Below are positions 1 through 9,581 of a DNA stretch of 64,000 nucleotides, piece by piece. Made by a program: the position numbers and the translations under genes. The notes under the pieces are model-generated. The model saw nothing but the letters and a program-made list of their open reading frames with translations. It did no database searches and had not been told where the DNA came from. Numbering within the stretch: position 1 is the stretch's first letter; each line of letters starts with the position of its first letter. The DNA is taken from NCBI GenBank assembly GCA_030323885.1, contig CM059190.1, positions 105,875,856-105,939,855 on the forward strand, read 5' to 3'. This stretch comes from Branchipolynoe longqiensis (lineage: Eukaryota > Annelida > Polychaeta > Phyllodocida > Polynoidae).

Positions 1-840
1 TGTTGTTGTAGGTCTGTGCTGGTGCTACTGCTGCCATTGTTGATGTTGTTGGTGTTGCTTCAGGTCTGTGCTGGTGTTACTGCTGCCATTATTGGTGTTG
101 TTGGTGTTGTTAGTGTTGTTGCAGGTGTTACTGCTGTCATTGTTGGTGTTGTTGCAGGTGTTACTGGTGCCATTGTTGGTGTTGTTGGTGGTGTTGCAGG
201 TCTGTGTTGGTGTTACTGCTACCATTATTGGTGTTGTTGGTGTTGGTGGTGTTGATGTTGTTGGTGTTGTTGCAGGCATGTGATGGTGCTACTGCTGCCA
301 TTGTTGGTGTTGTTGGTGTTGGTGGTGTTGTTGCAGGTGCTACTGCTGTCATTGTTGGTGTTGTTGCAGGTCTGTGCTGGTGCTACTTCTGCCACTGTTG
401 GTGTTGTTGGTGTTGTTGGTGTTGTTGGTGTTGTTGCAGGTGTTACCACCGTCATTGTTGGTGTTGTTGGTGTTGTTGCAGGTCTGTGCTGGTGTTACTG
501 CTACCATTATTGGTGTTGGTGGTGTTGATGTTGTTGGTGTTGTTGCAGGCATGTGATGGTGCTACTGCTGCCATTGTTGGTGTTGTCGGTGTTGGTGGTG
601 TTGTTGCAGGCGCTAGTGCTGTCATTGTTCGTGTTGTTGCAGGTCTGTGCTGGTGCTACTTCTGCCACTGTTGGTGTTGTTGGTGTTGGTGATGTTGTTG
701 GTGTTGTTGCAGGTGTTACCACCGTCATTGTTGGTGTTGTTGACGTGCTGGTGTTACTGATGCCATTGTTGGTGTTGGTGTTGCAGGTATGTGCGTTTGG
801 TGGTGCGGGCTGTGTTACCTGTGCCACGTCTCCAATAGGA
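1..840. repeat. GTT/GTG-rich degenerate minisatellite with 273-bp higher-order repeat
   Basis: The stretch is built from short variants of GTTGTTGGTGTTGTTGCAGG with interspersed CTGCTGCCATT blocks. A distinctive block beginning GCAGGCATGTGATGG starts at 272 and again at 545, giving a 273-bp higher-order period (3 x 91). Because the units are near multiples of three and lack stop triplets, several frames on both strands stay open (Val/Leu-rich on plus, Thr/Asn/Pro-rich on minus). That openness comes from composition, so I do not call a gene. Confidence 0.85.
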
Positions 841-944
841 TGAAGGAGGGATCGTGCATGCCGTGTTGCGTTCCTCCACAAGCAGCTTTGGCCATGCTCA
901 GGATTAAGCTGCGAACCCAGCATAATATTTATGTGAGTCTTTAT

Positions 945-1430
945 TTTCATTGTATATGGGTCATTCTCATAAACTGTGCACTAAATTGTGACATGGAAAC
1001 CGAATCTGAAAACCTTCCACTTAGCATTAGAAAACATTCCAAATAATAGCAGGATCCATGTTCGCATGAAGGTTTGCATGTTGAGCATATATCACGGTCG
1101 GGGTGGGAGCTATTTCACTTATTTATTTGTTAATTGTTATACAAATTGAGCAAATCATGTAACGTGAAATCAAACCGACATTCACCATATCATATTACTA
1201 TATTACAAATCCAAACAAGATGTTATTGATTAGAGTTATGCAAGCAAGAATACGGCTTACAAGAAAAACTTTTTTTTGAAGGTTTAGGGAACTGCATGGT
1301 ATCAATGTGTAAATTTTCATATTTTCACTGTTTTCCACAATCATACAAGCATAGTTTTGATGCATTTTGTGTGATAGATTAAATATGTGTAATATTATTA
1401 ACATATATACTTTACCTATGCATCACAAGA
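945..1430 (+). repeat. Dispersed repeat family V, copy 1
   Basis: This AT-rich non-coding stretch matches 10,595-11,165 and 36,915-37,490 in the same orientation and order. Shared landmarks are GTGACATGGAAAC near the start, ATTCCAAATAATAGCAG, TACAAATTGAGCAA in the middle, and AATCATACAAGCATA near the end. There are no open frames of note, no tRNA head and no clear inverted ends. The family is unknown to me; it could be a non-autonomous transposon or part of a long UTR. Confidence 0.7.
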
Positions 1431-1436
1431 AACGTG

Positions 1437-1462
1437 TTATATATATATATGTGTGTGTGTGT
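1437..1462. repeat. (TA)n(TG)n microsatellite
   Basis: A short run of alternating TA followed by TG dinucleotides. Another TA-rich run lies at 1655-1690. Confidence 0.9.
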
Positions 1463-1699
1463 GATGTATGGCGCATTATACGAGTATAAATGCAAGGGGA
1501 ACATATACTTTATATATCTATTCCTCCGTGTCGTATTGGTGGAGTGCCTCCCCAGACTGTCGGGCTAATTGGTGGGTGGGACCTCCCCTCGCCACATACA
1601 CTGGAGGAATTAACCCAACTCGTTCTCTCTCCTTTATGTCATTTCTGTACCGTAAATTTATATATATATATATATGTTTATATATATGTATTCGTCTGC

Positions 1700-1862
1700 T
1701 CTGATCTCTCATGCAAGGAGCTACATAGACAGGTAGGCGTGGATAGGGTGGTGATATCAGTTAGCCTAGGCGGGGTAATGGTTACCATACTGACTCGGAA
1801 TGCAAGAGATGTGGGTTCCATTCCCATCCTAAGCACAATTTTCCCCATTTTCATCACACCCC
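1700..1862 (+). mobile_element. SINE family C, copy 1 (tRNA-derived)
   Basis: The block starting near TACATAGACAGGTAGGCGTG and running through a tRNA-like module to TTTTCATCACACCC matches 59,210-59,380. Its tRNA-like part also matches 53,813-53,925 and 58,983-59,060. The other copies carry a good pol III A box (TGGTGTAATGG) and B box (GGTTCGAGTCC); both boxes are degraded here. It ends in a long TA repeat (1864-1925). Confidence 0.65.
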
Positions 1863-1863
1863 C

Positions 1864-1891
1864 ATATATATATATATATATATTTAATCCA

Positions 1892-1925
<34 letters not shown>
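1864..1925. repeat. (TA)n microsatellite
   Basis: Two runs of alternating TA separated by a short spacer, directly after the SINE-C copy. Confidence 0.95.
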
Positions 1926-1927
<2 letters not shown>

Positions 1928-2750
1928 CGTATACAGACCCTCTGTATGCGGATGTAAGTCAGAAGGACTCCGGCTATACTACTTCTCTGCTAATTACCAC
2001 GATTGTGGTTCCCGGGTTCGATGCCAGGGGGACGGGTGGCGCTGCGTCCGCGCACGCCCCCCGCTGGGCCAAGGTGCACTGGACTTGCCACTTGCCTGCC
2101 AGCTGCACCCCAAGTAACACCTGTGGGTTTGTTTGTTTTTTAATTTAAAAAGGTAAGCAGGGGGCGATAATAGCCCCAAATCAGGCGTTAACTTCTTCTT
2201 GGGTATTACCAGGTGCAGCACTATCCTGGTGAGGATACCGCTAGATGGAACCACTGGATGTTCTCAATTCAACTATTAAAATCTATTAATCTACATGATT
2301 TCATAAAGTTTTCACTCCAAAAGTATTGGGCTGTGATAAATAGGCATTATTTAGCATAGTAGATTAGAAAATCATGTGGTTATTTTCATACCTGTTATTA
2401 ACAGGGAAATGGGAATTGGGAACACGGGGATAATACAATCACAACGAAGACAGTGGAACGTTCCCTGAGGATGGTCTGTTCTGTGGAATGTAGCATGGAT
2501 AATGCTTGGAGAGGTGCAAACATGTGATGGAAAGCCTCTCCTGGTCCCCTGGCCTTTGTTTTCCCAGTACACCATCTAGCAGCCACAGTGGGAACTGGAG
2601 CCCGAAAAAGAAATCCCCAATCTAAAAATGACTGGACAAGATATTTATTCCCAATGTAGAATTCGCTTTTGCATAATTATCAACCTAGGCACACTACTAT
2701 CCTTGCAATAACAAGCCGCAGGAAAGAGGTTATTCCCAGGATAAGCTATG
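1926..2750. other. Unannotated stretch
   Basis: I see no convincing gene or repeat copy. A GC-rich patch at 2010-2110 includes a B-box-like GGGTTCGATGCC, which could be the remnant of a tRNA-derived SINE without another copy in the window. Confidence 0.4.
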
Positions 2751-2943
2751 CTGTGTATAACTTACATCATCATCAAAGGCCGGTTGCTCTCATACCATGT
2801 CTATGTGGTGTGAGAGGTTAAAAATCCCTTGGGTCGGTAAAAGTGTAGGCTCGGGCTTTCCATCGACAAACTGTTTAATGGTGAAAACAAGTGTATTCAG
2901 ACTTATCCATAATAGGCAGTATAAATCTTCAAGGAAAAAAAAC
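2751..2943 (+). mobile_element. SINE family D, 5'-truncated copy
   Basis: It matches the body of the fuller copy at 54,672-54,978, sharing GGTTGCTCTCATACCATGTC, CCTTGGGTCGGTAAAAGTG and ATTCAGACTTATCCAT. The tRNA-like head of the longer copy is missing. It ends in an A-rich tail. Confidence 0.7.
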
Positions 2944-2956
2944 ACACAAAAAACAC

Positions 2957-3207
2957 AATGACTTACAAATTGATACTTGGCGCTTCCTAGCCAGGCGCTC
3001 AGTATTATTAGGATATGGCAAGGACTGGTTTGGCTCAGTGTCAGGATAATATGACTGAGTGGGATATTAGGTCATGGTGCTGGTGGCCTGGTCTCCCAGT
3101 GGTGCAGCACTATAAAGGCACCATGAGTGTGAACTGTCAGAAGTCGGTACCGACCTGATATGACCCTAGATGCTGCTAGGACGTCAAACAACAACAAACA
3201 AACAGCC
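2957..3207 (+). mobile_element. SINE family A, 5'-truncated copy
   Basis: This is the body and tail of the commonest SINE of the window. It starts at the segment following the tRNA head (AATGACTTACAAATTGATAC), runs through the conserved centre (GTGTCAGGATAATATGACTG) and ends in the tail CTAGGACGTCAAACAACAAC. The tRNA head is absent. Confidence 0.85.
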
Positions 3208-3685
3208 ACTTGTGGCAATTTAAGTGTCCTCCTGATGATCTTTGATATTGTTCGGATACACCCTCCCCCAGCTTCAGTAAAGCACAAAGTTGTCATACGT
3301 GACTAAATGTATTTATTTATATTAGGCCTACATGGAAGACCAGTTTTCCCATTCAAAGCATGAACAAACTTTCCTACAACAATTGGACCGTATCACCTAC
3401 TGTAGTTTTATGTGTTTTTGAAAGTTACAATTTTGGGGAGTCGTTTGACACAAATTTACCCACTTAAAAATTGCACCTGAGATAATGTTTGCTGTCATTT
3501 GACACAAATCTGACTATTTCAGATGTACTTTTTTCCCATGACTATGGGCAACACTTTTTGTTGTTAAATAAAAGAAAGATCGCAGAATAAATACCACTAA
3601 TCTTGTGTCATGAATCTGTCCCTTCGTAATGACACAGCATTGGTCGTAATGCTGGCATTGCTTTTGATTTGCGGTGGATTGGACG
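3208..3685. other. Unannotated AT-rich stretch
   Basis: I see no gene or repeat copy here. Confidence 0.4.
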
Positions 3686-3868
3686 CAATGGCCGAATCAG
3701 TAGAGTGCAGGCCTTCCCGTGCGGAAGATCGGGAGTTCGATTCCCGGTCGAGTCAAAGCAATGCCTTACAAAATTGATACTTTTCGTTACCTAGCCTGGG
3801 CAAGGATTGGTTAGCTCAGTGCCAGGATAATTTGACTGAGTAGGATATCGAGTCATGGTATTGGTGGC
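3686..3868 (+). mobile_element. SINE-A, left half, split by Gypsy-1
   Basis: A tRNA-like head (ATGGCCGAATCAGTAGAG; B box AGTTCGATTCC) is followed by the SINE-A body as far as GTCATGGTATTGGTGGC. The SINE breaks off at 3868, where the Gypsy-1 LTR begins, and resumes at 8366 with GTGGCCTGGTCTCCC. The 5 bases GTGGC are duplicated at both junctions (3864-3868 and 8366-8370), so Gypsy-1 landed in this SINE. Confidence 0.85.
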
Positions 3869-3904
3869 TGTAGAGTAGGCCTAGCTGCAGATAAATGAGC
3901 ATAG

Positions 3905-4856
3905 TGAAGAATAACTGCTGGCCGTCTCAGTTACTCATCTTACTTACTACTATCAGGCAGATCCTGGCAACTGTCTACCAGTCTTCACACACCAGACGGG
4001 ATGGCCGAATGAGTTAGAGCGTCCGCCTCCCGTGCTGGTAGATCGTGGGGTCGTGGGTTCGAGTCCCGGTCGAGTCAAACCAATGACTTTAAAATTGATA
4101 CTTGTTGCTTCCTAGCCAGGCGCTCGGCATTATTAGGATAGGGCAAGGACTGGTGTGCTCAGTGTCAGGATAATGTGACTGAGTGGGATACCAGGTCATG
4201 GTGCCGGCGGCCTGGTTTCCCAGTGGGACAGCACTATAAAGTCACCATGAGTGCGCACTGTCACAAGTCGGTACCCGTCCTGATATGACCTTAGATGTTG
4301 CTAGGACGTAAAACAACAACAAACAAACAAACAAACCAGTCTTCACCTATACAATACCAGAAACAACTCATAAGAAAGATCGGAAGACAAGTCATGCAAG
4401 ATTGACAGTGATAAGGTTGAGCTTTATTGCTACAACTCTTGTTCACCTACTAGTGACCTGCCACCCTGACTCACTTACAACCTGCCACAGACCCACATGG
4501 TTCCTGCTTGTTCAGTCAAAATTAGTGCCTACAGCCCATTGAACCTAAGTCCCATGGGTGTTACACACAGCTCAGTTGTGAACTGCTTCTTTTGGTATCT
4601 CTAGATTGAGTCTGTGTCTGCATAGCAAGTGCAAGAAGTATAAGGTGACTGGGCTCACACAGCCAGCCAATCAGACACCCCTTGCAATCCCGGTCACTGC
4701 GCGCCATAATATTTCCATATAGTTATTTATATGTCACACAGCGAGTGGCACCCATTGCATCAGTATTACATAACAATGGTCCCTAACTCTGTTGCCCGAG
4801 ATATTAACATGATTCCAAGCTTGTCTACCACAACCGAAAGACCATATATTTTTACA
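3905..4856 (-). mobile_element. Family Z element (solo-LTR-like), copy 1
   Basis: On the minus strand it begins TGTAAAAATATATGG and ends near TAACTTCTTCA-like sequence, with a 4-bp ATAG duplication. It is collinear with copy 2 (26,320-26,592 plus 30,025-30,697): shared blocks are GTGCCACTCGCTGTGTGACAT, GTCTGATTGGCTGGCTGTG and CAATGGGCTGTAGGCACT. TG/CA ends, a short target duplication and no coding capacity suggest a solo LTR, but no internal region of this family is visible, so the class is inferred. A SINE-A sits inside. Confidence 0.7.
3989..4334 (+). mobile_element. SINE-A, full-length copy inside Z
   Basis: A complete SINE-A with a tRNA-like head (GATGGCCGAATGAGTTAGAG; B box GGGTTCGAGTCC), linker, conserved centre and (ACAA)n tail. 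The 12-bp duplication ACCAGTCTTCAC flanks it at 3977-3988 and 4335-4346, which fixes its borders and shows that it inserted into the Z element after Z had landed. The head is type II (Ser/Leu-like) in appearance. Confidence 0.92.
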
Positions 4857-4964
4857 ATAGGATCTGTAGTGTACCTGCAGATAAATAAAGCACTTCCAGT
4901 CTGGGCGGCCATGTTGATGCTGTGTTGTCAAGTCTCTGAGTCAATAACATTAAGAACACTAAAA

Positions 4965-4980
4965 TGGCGACGAGGATGGG
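4965..4980 (+). promoter_or_regulatory. Gypsy-1 primer binding site
   Basis: TGGCGACGAGGATGGG directly follows the 5' LTR end. Its position and TGGCG start are those of Gypsy-type tRNA primer sites. The tRNA species is not assigned. Confidence 0.65.
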
Positions 4981-5792
4981 ATCTCTCTCTCTCTCTTCAA
5001 TCAGCACAGTAAGTTAAGAAGGAAAGTACAGGACAGTGATGTGAAGCATGATGTGTTATGTCTGCCATTGCATTTGATGAATTCATGGAGAGCAATCAGT
5101 AAACTAGGTACCAAAGTTGCCCACAAGGTGGCAGCACATTGAAGATCAGGCAAGGGTAAGGTGGCCCATAAGTGGAAGGATGTTGAGCTAGTGGATTGTG
5201 CGCTGAATAACACATCAGGAAATGGCAGCAGAGGGTCCTAAATTGAAGGTCCAACCACTAGAGTTGCATGGGGAGAGATTGACTCTCAGAAAGAGACGGG
5301 AAAGGTGGTTGGAAAGAATTGAGATACCCACAGTACAATGGAGTTGATCCCCGTGATAAAGATAATTCCCGGATATGCGAGAAGGGTCCACAGCGACGAA
5401 AGGACGAAAAACGAGTTCCCACTGAGTAATATCGAGCATACCCTTGCAGGATGAGTTTCCCATTCATTAAGTAGTGATATTGTGTGATTTAAACAGAAAT
5501 CAATGTAGATCAATTTCAAATATACTTCAAACAATTTAATCTGTGCAAAAGATACATAAATATCTGATAATGTCTGAACAAACAACAACAACAACATAGT
5601 CAAATAATATTTTACTACACTGCTAGCTCTGTGGAGGCCTAGCCTGGTCCCCTGGCATTTATTTGCTCATGCAGAGACATAGGAGTGTTCATCTATTATC
5701 GCTCAGTTTCCAACCTGGTCCCCTAGCCTTTGTACCGGAAACAAGTTTAAACGAGCTCAAACGAGTTCAACCCCGGCTGCTTGGGTCGCACC

Positions 5793-6224
5793 ATGGCTAG
5801 TTGGGTCGCTCCGTTTAGCGCTGAATATGCTTATGGGATATGCCAGATGGCACTGCTTATTTATGCGAGGACCGCAATAGAAGATTTACATGACTCTCTC
5901 ACAGATGTAGGACGGCCGGCAGAAATCGCAGTGTTAGACTGGACGAATTATCATGAATCAAAAGCGAAGTTGAGTGTGCGGCTCTTACCAAAGAAATCTA
6001 GTGATTTTGCACTTTGTGAACTAATGACACTTAAACAAAGTGCAGATGAGAGCATGATAGACTTTGCAGGAAGGTTGAGAAAGAGTGCCGAAAAATGTGA
6101 TTTCCGGGATTGGACAGCTGACAAGATGATCAAATGCTTGGTAATAAGCAATATGACCAATGAAGATTTACGGTTGTCATACCTGAAGAAAGAACTACCA
6201 CTGGATGAAGTCTGGATAAAGTGA
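5793..6224 (+). pseudogene. Gypsy-1 gag (capsid) remnant
   Basis: About 143 residues from ATG 5793. The segment ESMIDFAGRLRKSAEKCDF, followed by a short helix-rich stretch, has the look of the retrotransposon gag capsid domain (the region before the zinc knuckle that builds the particle). The frame stops at 6222, and the CCHC knuckle lies further on in a broken frame near 6398-6490 (CNKCGQVGHW visible). The upstream 5000-5790 leader has no coding signal. It is non-functional as it stands: it is short, its knuckle is detached, and pol is missing downstream. Confidence 0.7.
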
Positions 6225-6397
6225 AACTCCTGGAGGATACTGTAGCAATGAGTAAGATAATGTGAGCAGCAGTTCAACGTGAAGCTTCGAAATCAATCAA
6301 CAAAGTGTTTATAAGGAAAAGGGAATGAAAAACATAGCGACAGACTAAGGAGACTGGCGAAAAAGGAGGATGGCCAAGTTATTCAAGTGGAAAGTGT

Positions 6398-6490
6398 TAA
6401 ACATGTGGTCGACGGGCACACAAGGCAGGGGTAAAGTTCTGGGCAACCACAAGTAAATGTAATAAATGTGGTCAGGTTGGACACTGGGTG
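6398..6490 (+). pseudogene. Detached gag zinc-knuckle remnant (CCHC)
   Basis: Translation around this stretch gives CNKCGQVGHW, the classic CX2CX4H start of a retroviral-type zinc knuckle, preceded by a degraded cysteine motif (CGRRAHKAG). It is separated from the gag frame by stops and frame changes. Confidence 0.6.
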
Positions 6491-6636
6491 TTGTATGTAC
6501 ATCAGTGAAGTTGGTTGAGGATGAGCCAGTGAAAGACTGTGACAGTAATACTAGTGATGAGAGCATATTCACTGTCAGTGACACAGTCACAAATGAGTAT
6601 AATATACAGTTTGTAAAAGGGTCCAAAATTTCAAAG

Positions 6637-6838
6637 AGCATGAGGTGTCCAGTCCACCGGAGATTTTTTTTGATCAGCAGATCTTCCATAGAGGGCAGCC
6701 CCATCCGTTTGAGTATTTCCTTATTTGTCACTTTGTCCTTCCAGGTTAGCCTCATGATCGAACGCAGATGTCGCATCATGAAGGCATGCAGCTTTTTCAC
6801 CTGTCGTCTGTACACTGTCCAGGCATCGGCGCCAAAAT
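6637..6838 (-). pseudogene. LINE fragment (RT C-terminal region)
   Basis: On the minus strand this matches 22,745-22,950 of the LINE at 21.8-23.4 kb nearly base for base. It encodes WTVYRRQVKKLHAFMMRH and KKNLRWTGHLM. It is a short internal fragment with no promoter, tail or RT active site, sitting inside Gypsy-1 between gag and integrase. It may have arrived with the deletion that removed the rest of pol. Confidence 0.85.
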
Positions 6839-7689
6839 AGAACTAAAAGCAATGCGGATAGCACAAGTAGAAGGAAAAGATTGGTCCAAGGGGCTGAGAT
6901 GGTTCCTGCAGGCTTATCGCACAATGCCACATAGTACTACAAAAGTAAGCCCAGCTGAAATGATGTTTAGAAGGAAACTTAGGACTTAGCTACCAACATT
7001 GAGAGCTACTGAACAGGACGAAGGCATGAATGAGGGACCACAAAAAAGAAAGGAGGTTGAAGATGATGGAAGACGCCCACAGGGGCATACAATACTCAAA
7101 TGATAAGATTTAACTAGGAGATATAGTGCTTATGAGACAGGAAAAGTTAACCAAGCTGACAGCTAATTTCAGATCATCCCCGATGCGAGTAGTACACAGG
7201 TGTGCCACACAAGTGGCAGTGGAGTCATCAGAGGGGGTAAGGTATAAAAGGAACATTAGTCGTCTGAAAAAGTATACAAGGCCAGAGGGTGAAGCCACAG
7301 ACACAAGGATTGTAACGTCTTCAAAGAAAGAGATATGGAGCATCAGAGACACTGATATCAACACTGGAACAGGGTTTGACGCAATCCAAAAAGAAGGGGC
7401 ACCAAGGAAAGAGGTTATGGATGCGGTGCCAGAAATAACAGCTTCATCGACTCCACTCAGGCCAACACAAATGAGCAAGGCAACTACAGATGAAATACAA
7501 AACGAAGTGGAAAGGCAGGGAGGCCATGTGGTAACTATGGGAGGCAGTCCCATAGTCAATAATAGCCCACAGAAAGACTATGTAACCATGAGTGGAAGAT
7601 CCAAGCACACACTGGAAACTTCTGGGTGTCATAGGCCTCAGCGGGTGACAAGACCACCTTCTTACTTGAGTGACTATGATATAAAGTAA
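6839..7689 (+). pseudogene. Gypsy-1 integrase C-terminal remnant
   Basis: The first part (6839-6989) reads WFLQAYRTMPHSTTKVSPAE, the end of the integrase catalytic core in Gypsy elements. After a stop and a frame change, 7110-7290 reads GDIVLMRQEKLTKLTANF and NISRLKKYTRP, the DNA-binding C-terminal domain. The remaining 130 residues to 7689 are polar and unrecognised. The HHCC zinc domain and the D, D, E residues are missing, so it cannot integrate. Confidence 0.8.
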
Positions 7690-7805
7690 TAAGACTCAAA
7701 TTCAGAGGTCGCATAATGATACTATATGGTAGATAGATTTATGGTAACAAAGACATTGATATAATTAACATAATAATTCAACAAATAATATGGGGTTTAG
7801 TATAT

Positions 7806-8190
7806 ATATTTTTTGTTGTTCAAGTGTTTTTATTGCTCTGAGTAACATGTTGTCAGTGCTAATGCACTGGTCTTCCAGCCCTAATGATGATTGCCTCTAC
7901 ACAGTAACCAAATCCACAACAATATACAGATAGACAATTACAGGGAAATAAGCAAAACATCAGTACATGAATGATAGGTAAAGAACAAGATAAGAGAAAA
8001 CAGAAACATATACGGGGAGTTAACTATGTTAGACTGGTAAGCGTTAGTAGGGAGTGGGGCATAACTGATTATCTTTCTAGTAGTAACATACTCATTGAAA
8101 GGGTGATGGTGGGATGTAGGGTGGGCCTTTGTGATTGAACTGGTGTTCATGGTAATCTCAGGTGGGGCCTATTAAGTTACAATGTTAATG
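7806..8190 (-). repeat. LINE 3'-UTR fragment
   Basis: The stretch resembles the 3' UTR of the minus-strand LINE at 44.7-46.4 kb: TTCAAGT near the end, CACTGGTCTTCC(A/G)GCC, and GTGGGCCTTT at the coding-proximal side. It sits between the Gypsy-1 integrase remnant and the 3' LTR. No coding part is retained. Confidence 0.5.
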
Positions 8191-8222
8191 AGGGTGATAT
8201 AAATTATTAGGGGTTTGTGTTT

Positions 8223-8236
8223 GACAAAGGGAGAGA
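8223..8236 (+). promoter_or_regulatory. Gypsy-1 polypurine tract
   Basis: GACAAAGGGAGAGA immediately precedes the 3' LTR start (TGTGGTG at 8237), the expected place for the plus-strand primer. Confidence 0.6.
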
Positions 8237-8365
8237 TGTGGTGTACCTGCAGATAAATGAGCACAGGATCTGTAGTGTACCTGCAGATAAATAATTTCAA
8301 GTCTGGGCAGCCATGTTGATGCTGTGTTGTCAAGTCTCTTAATCAATAACATTAAGAACACTAAA
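8237..8365 (+). repeat. Gypsy-1 3' LTR
   Basis: 129 bp from TGTGGTGTACCTGCAG to AAGAACACTAAA, followed by the target duplication GTGGC. A direct partial duplication of GTGTACCTGCAGATAAAT lies within it (8240 and 8275), also present in the 5' LTR. Confidence 0.85.
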
Positions 8366-8490
8366 GTGGCCTGGTCTCCCAGTGGGGCAGCACTATTATG
8401 TCACCATGAGTGTGCACTGTCAAAAGTCGTTAGGCCCTACCCATCCTGATATGACCATAGATGTTGCCAGGATGTAAAATTCCAACAACC
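8366..8490 (+). mobile_element. SINE-A, right half after Gypsy-1
   Basis: Continues the SINE broken at 3868: GTGGCCTGGTCTCCCAGTGG through the tail GTTGCCAGGATGTAAAATTC. It begins with the GTGGC target duplication. Confidence 0.88.
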
Positions 8491-8499
8491 AACCTGATT

Positions 8500-8815
8500 C
8501 GGGGCGGGGAAGGGTCCCCCTCCGGCTCTTGGGTGGTTCCTAACCTTGACTATTACAGGATGCAAAACTGCAGGAATGTAAAACAGCCCCGATAAATCAG
8601 TCCGTTTTTTTTGATGAAGAGCAAACTTCAGTGGGGACTGTTACAGAAGCGGGGGTTCTTTACAGCAATTAATGAAGAGTCGTTGAAGTGGACCCGGATC
8701 ACTCCAGTCCGATGGTAGCAGTGCACTAGCATCGAGTAGGCCAATGGTTCAGGACGAAAGAATGGGAAAGGTGGGATCTGCAGCAAGAAGAAAGCGAAAC
8801 AGTGAGCCCCCTACC
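8500..8815 (+). repeat. Repeat family U, copy 1
   Basis: It matches 57,885-58,175 over about 300 bp, including TCTTGGGTGGTTCCTAACC, GGGATCTGCAGCAAGAAG and AAAGCGAAACAGTGA. Copy 2 has an open frame reading DEEETSVGAVVEAGGSLQQL; here the frame is lost by a one-base difference in a G run and by a stop. I do not recognise the family; a gag-like or transposase fragment is possible. Confidence 0.65.
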
Positions 8816-9575
8816 CCCCTCTCGCTGCTCCTCCCTTTCCCCTTCCCCCGCGTCTGGCCCCCCCTCCTGTGGGGCCCCCTATCACCCTGCTCTTCTTCCT
8901 TCCTCCTTGGAGTCACTTCTACTCCGGCAGCCGACCTTCCCACACCTCCAACTTTGTCTTTGTTTGTATTGTTGTTTACACATAATAGAACCATCACCAA
9001 TCATTCAATTACTCAAGTGTTTCTCTTTGCACAGGGGAGCATCACTAACGACTACATGGCAAGCAGTTGCTGCTGGGCCTGTGCCTTGTGCCAATTATCC
9101 CGAGAACTGGACGTCATCGATATTGCAAAGCCGTGAAGAAATCCAAACCGTGAAGGATTAAAAACAAATTAATTGGTGATCGTTCCCGCCTGTGCCTGAA
9201 AAATCGCCCGCCCATAATCTTGTTTAGAACTGTTATTGTTAAAAATGTGTTGGGCTAGAAGTAATTCAAGTTACACAAGCAACTTCTAGAACTGTACGAT
9301 GTAATACATTTCTAAATGAGAATACAGCATTCATTGCTTGACTGTAAAACATTGTGATGTGTACATGAATGACATGAATGACAAGGTGGTCCAAAACTTC
9401 TTTTTTTTTGTTAATACTGGAAAAAAAATTAAATTAAAATAAAAACCACCTGTCCGACCCTGATTTGTGTGATCAAAAAGACGATCACCAACTTTTATTT
9501 TTATTTGGCCTAACGGACATTGAGCTGGGTTGTATTGTTATATGTAGTTTTGTATATAAAAAAAATTACTGCAGT
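8816..9575. other. Unannotated stretch with a short shared block
   Basis: A C/T-rich patch (8816-8960) gives proline/serine-rich open frames on both strands that I do not believe. The block at 9177-9255 (AAAAATCGCCCGCCC) resembles 51,570-51,640 and is probably a remnant of another repeat. Confidence 0.4.
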
Positions 9576-9581
9576 GCCTAT

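Larger units (their letters stand above)
3869..4963 (+). repeat. Gypsy-1 5' LTR, interrupted by a Z element
   Basis: Two LTR pieces (3869-3904 and 4857-4963) are separated by a family-Z insertion. Joined without the insert they match the uninterrupted 3' LTR at 8237-8365. The duplicated ATAG at 3901-3904 and 4857-4860 is the Z target duplication; the 3' LTR has the unoccupied equivalent ACAG at 8263-8266. Confidence 0.85.
3869..8365 (+). mobile_element. Gypsy-1: decayed LTR retrotransposon in a SINE
   Basis: The element is bounded by short LTRs of about 130-140 bp, starting TGTAG/TGTGGTGTACCTGCAG and ending TTAAGAACACTAAA. It has a 5-bp target duplication GTGGC, a PBS-like TGGCGACGAGGATGGG after the 5' LTR and a purine tract before the 3' LTR. 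The interior keeps gag, part of a CCHC knuckle, and the end of integrase. Protease, RT, RNase H and most of integrase are gone, and two LINE fragments sit in the interior. It cannot be autonomous. The family is placed in Gypsy (Ty3-like) from the gag and integrase remnants. Confidence 0.85.

Noticed and set aside
4000..4075. tRNA-like folds in SINE heads (also 38,230, 42,240, 49,130, 53,820, 54,680, 59,280)
   Set aside because: All are followed by SINE bodies and tails and have degraded acceptor stems; they are not stand-alone tRNA genes.
8744..9161. Proline/serine-rich open frames of 119-130 residues
   Set aside because: A C/T-rich patch after a repeat U copy; frames on both strands, no domain and no similar copy at 58 kb beyond the shared block.
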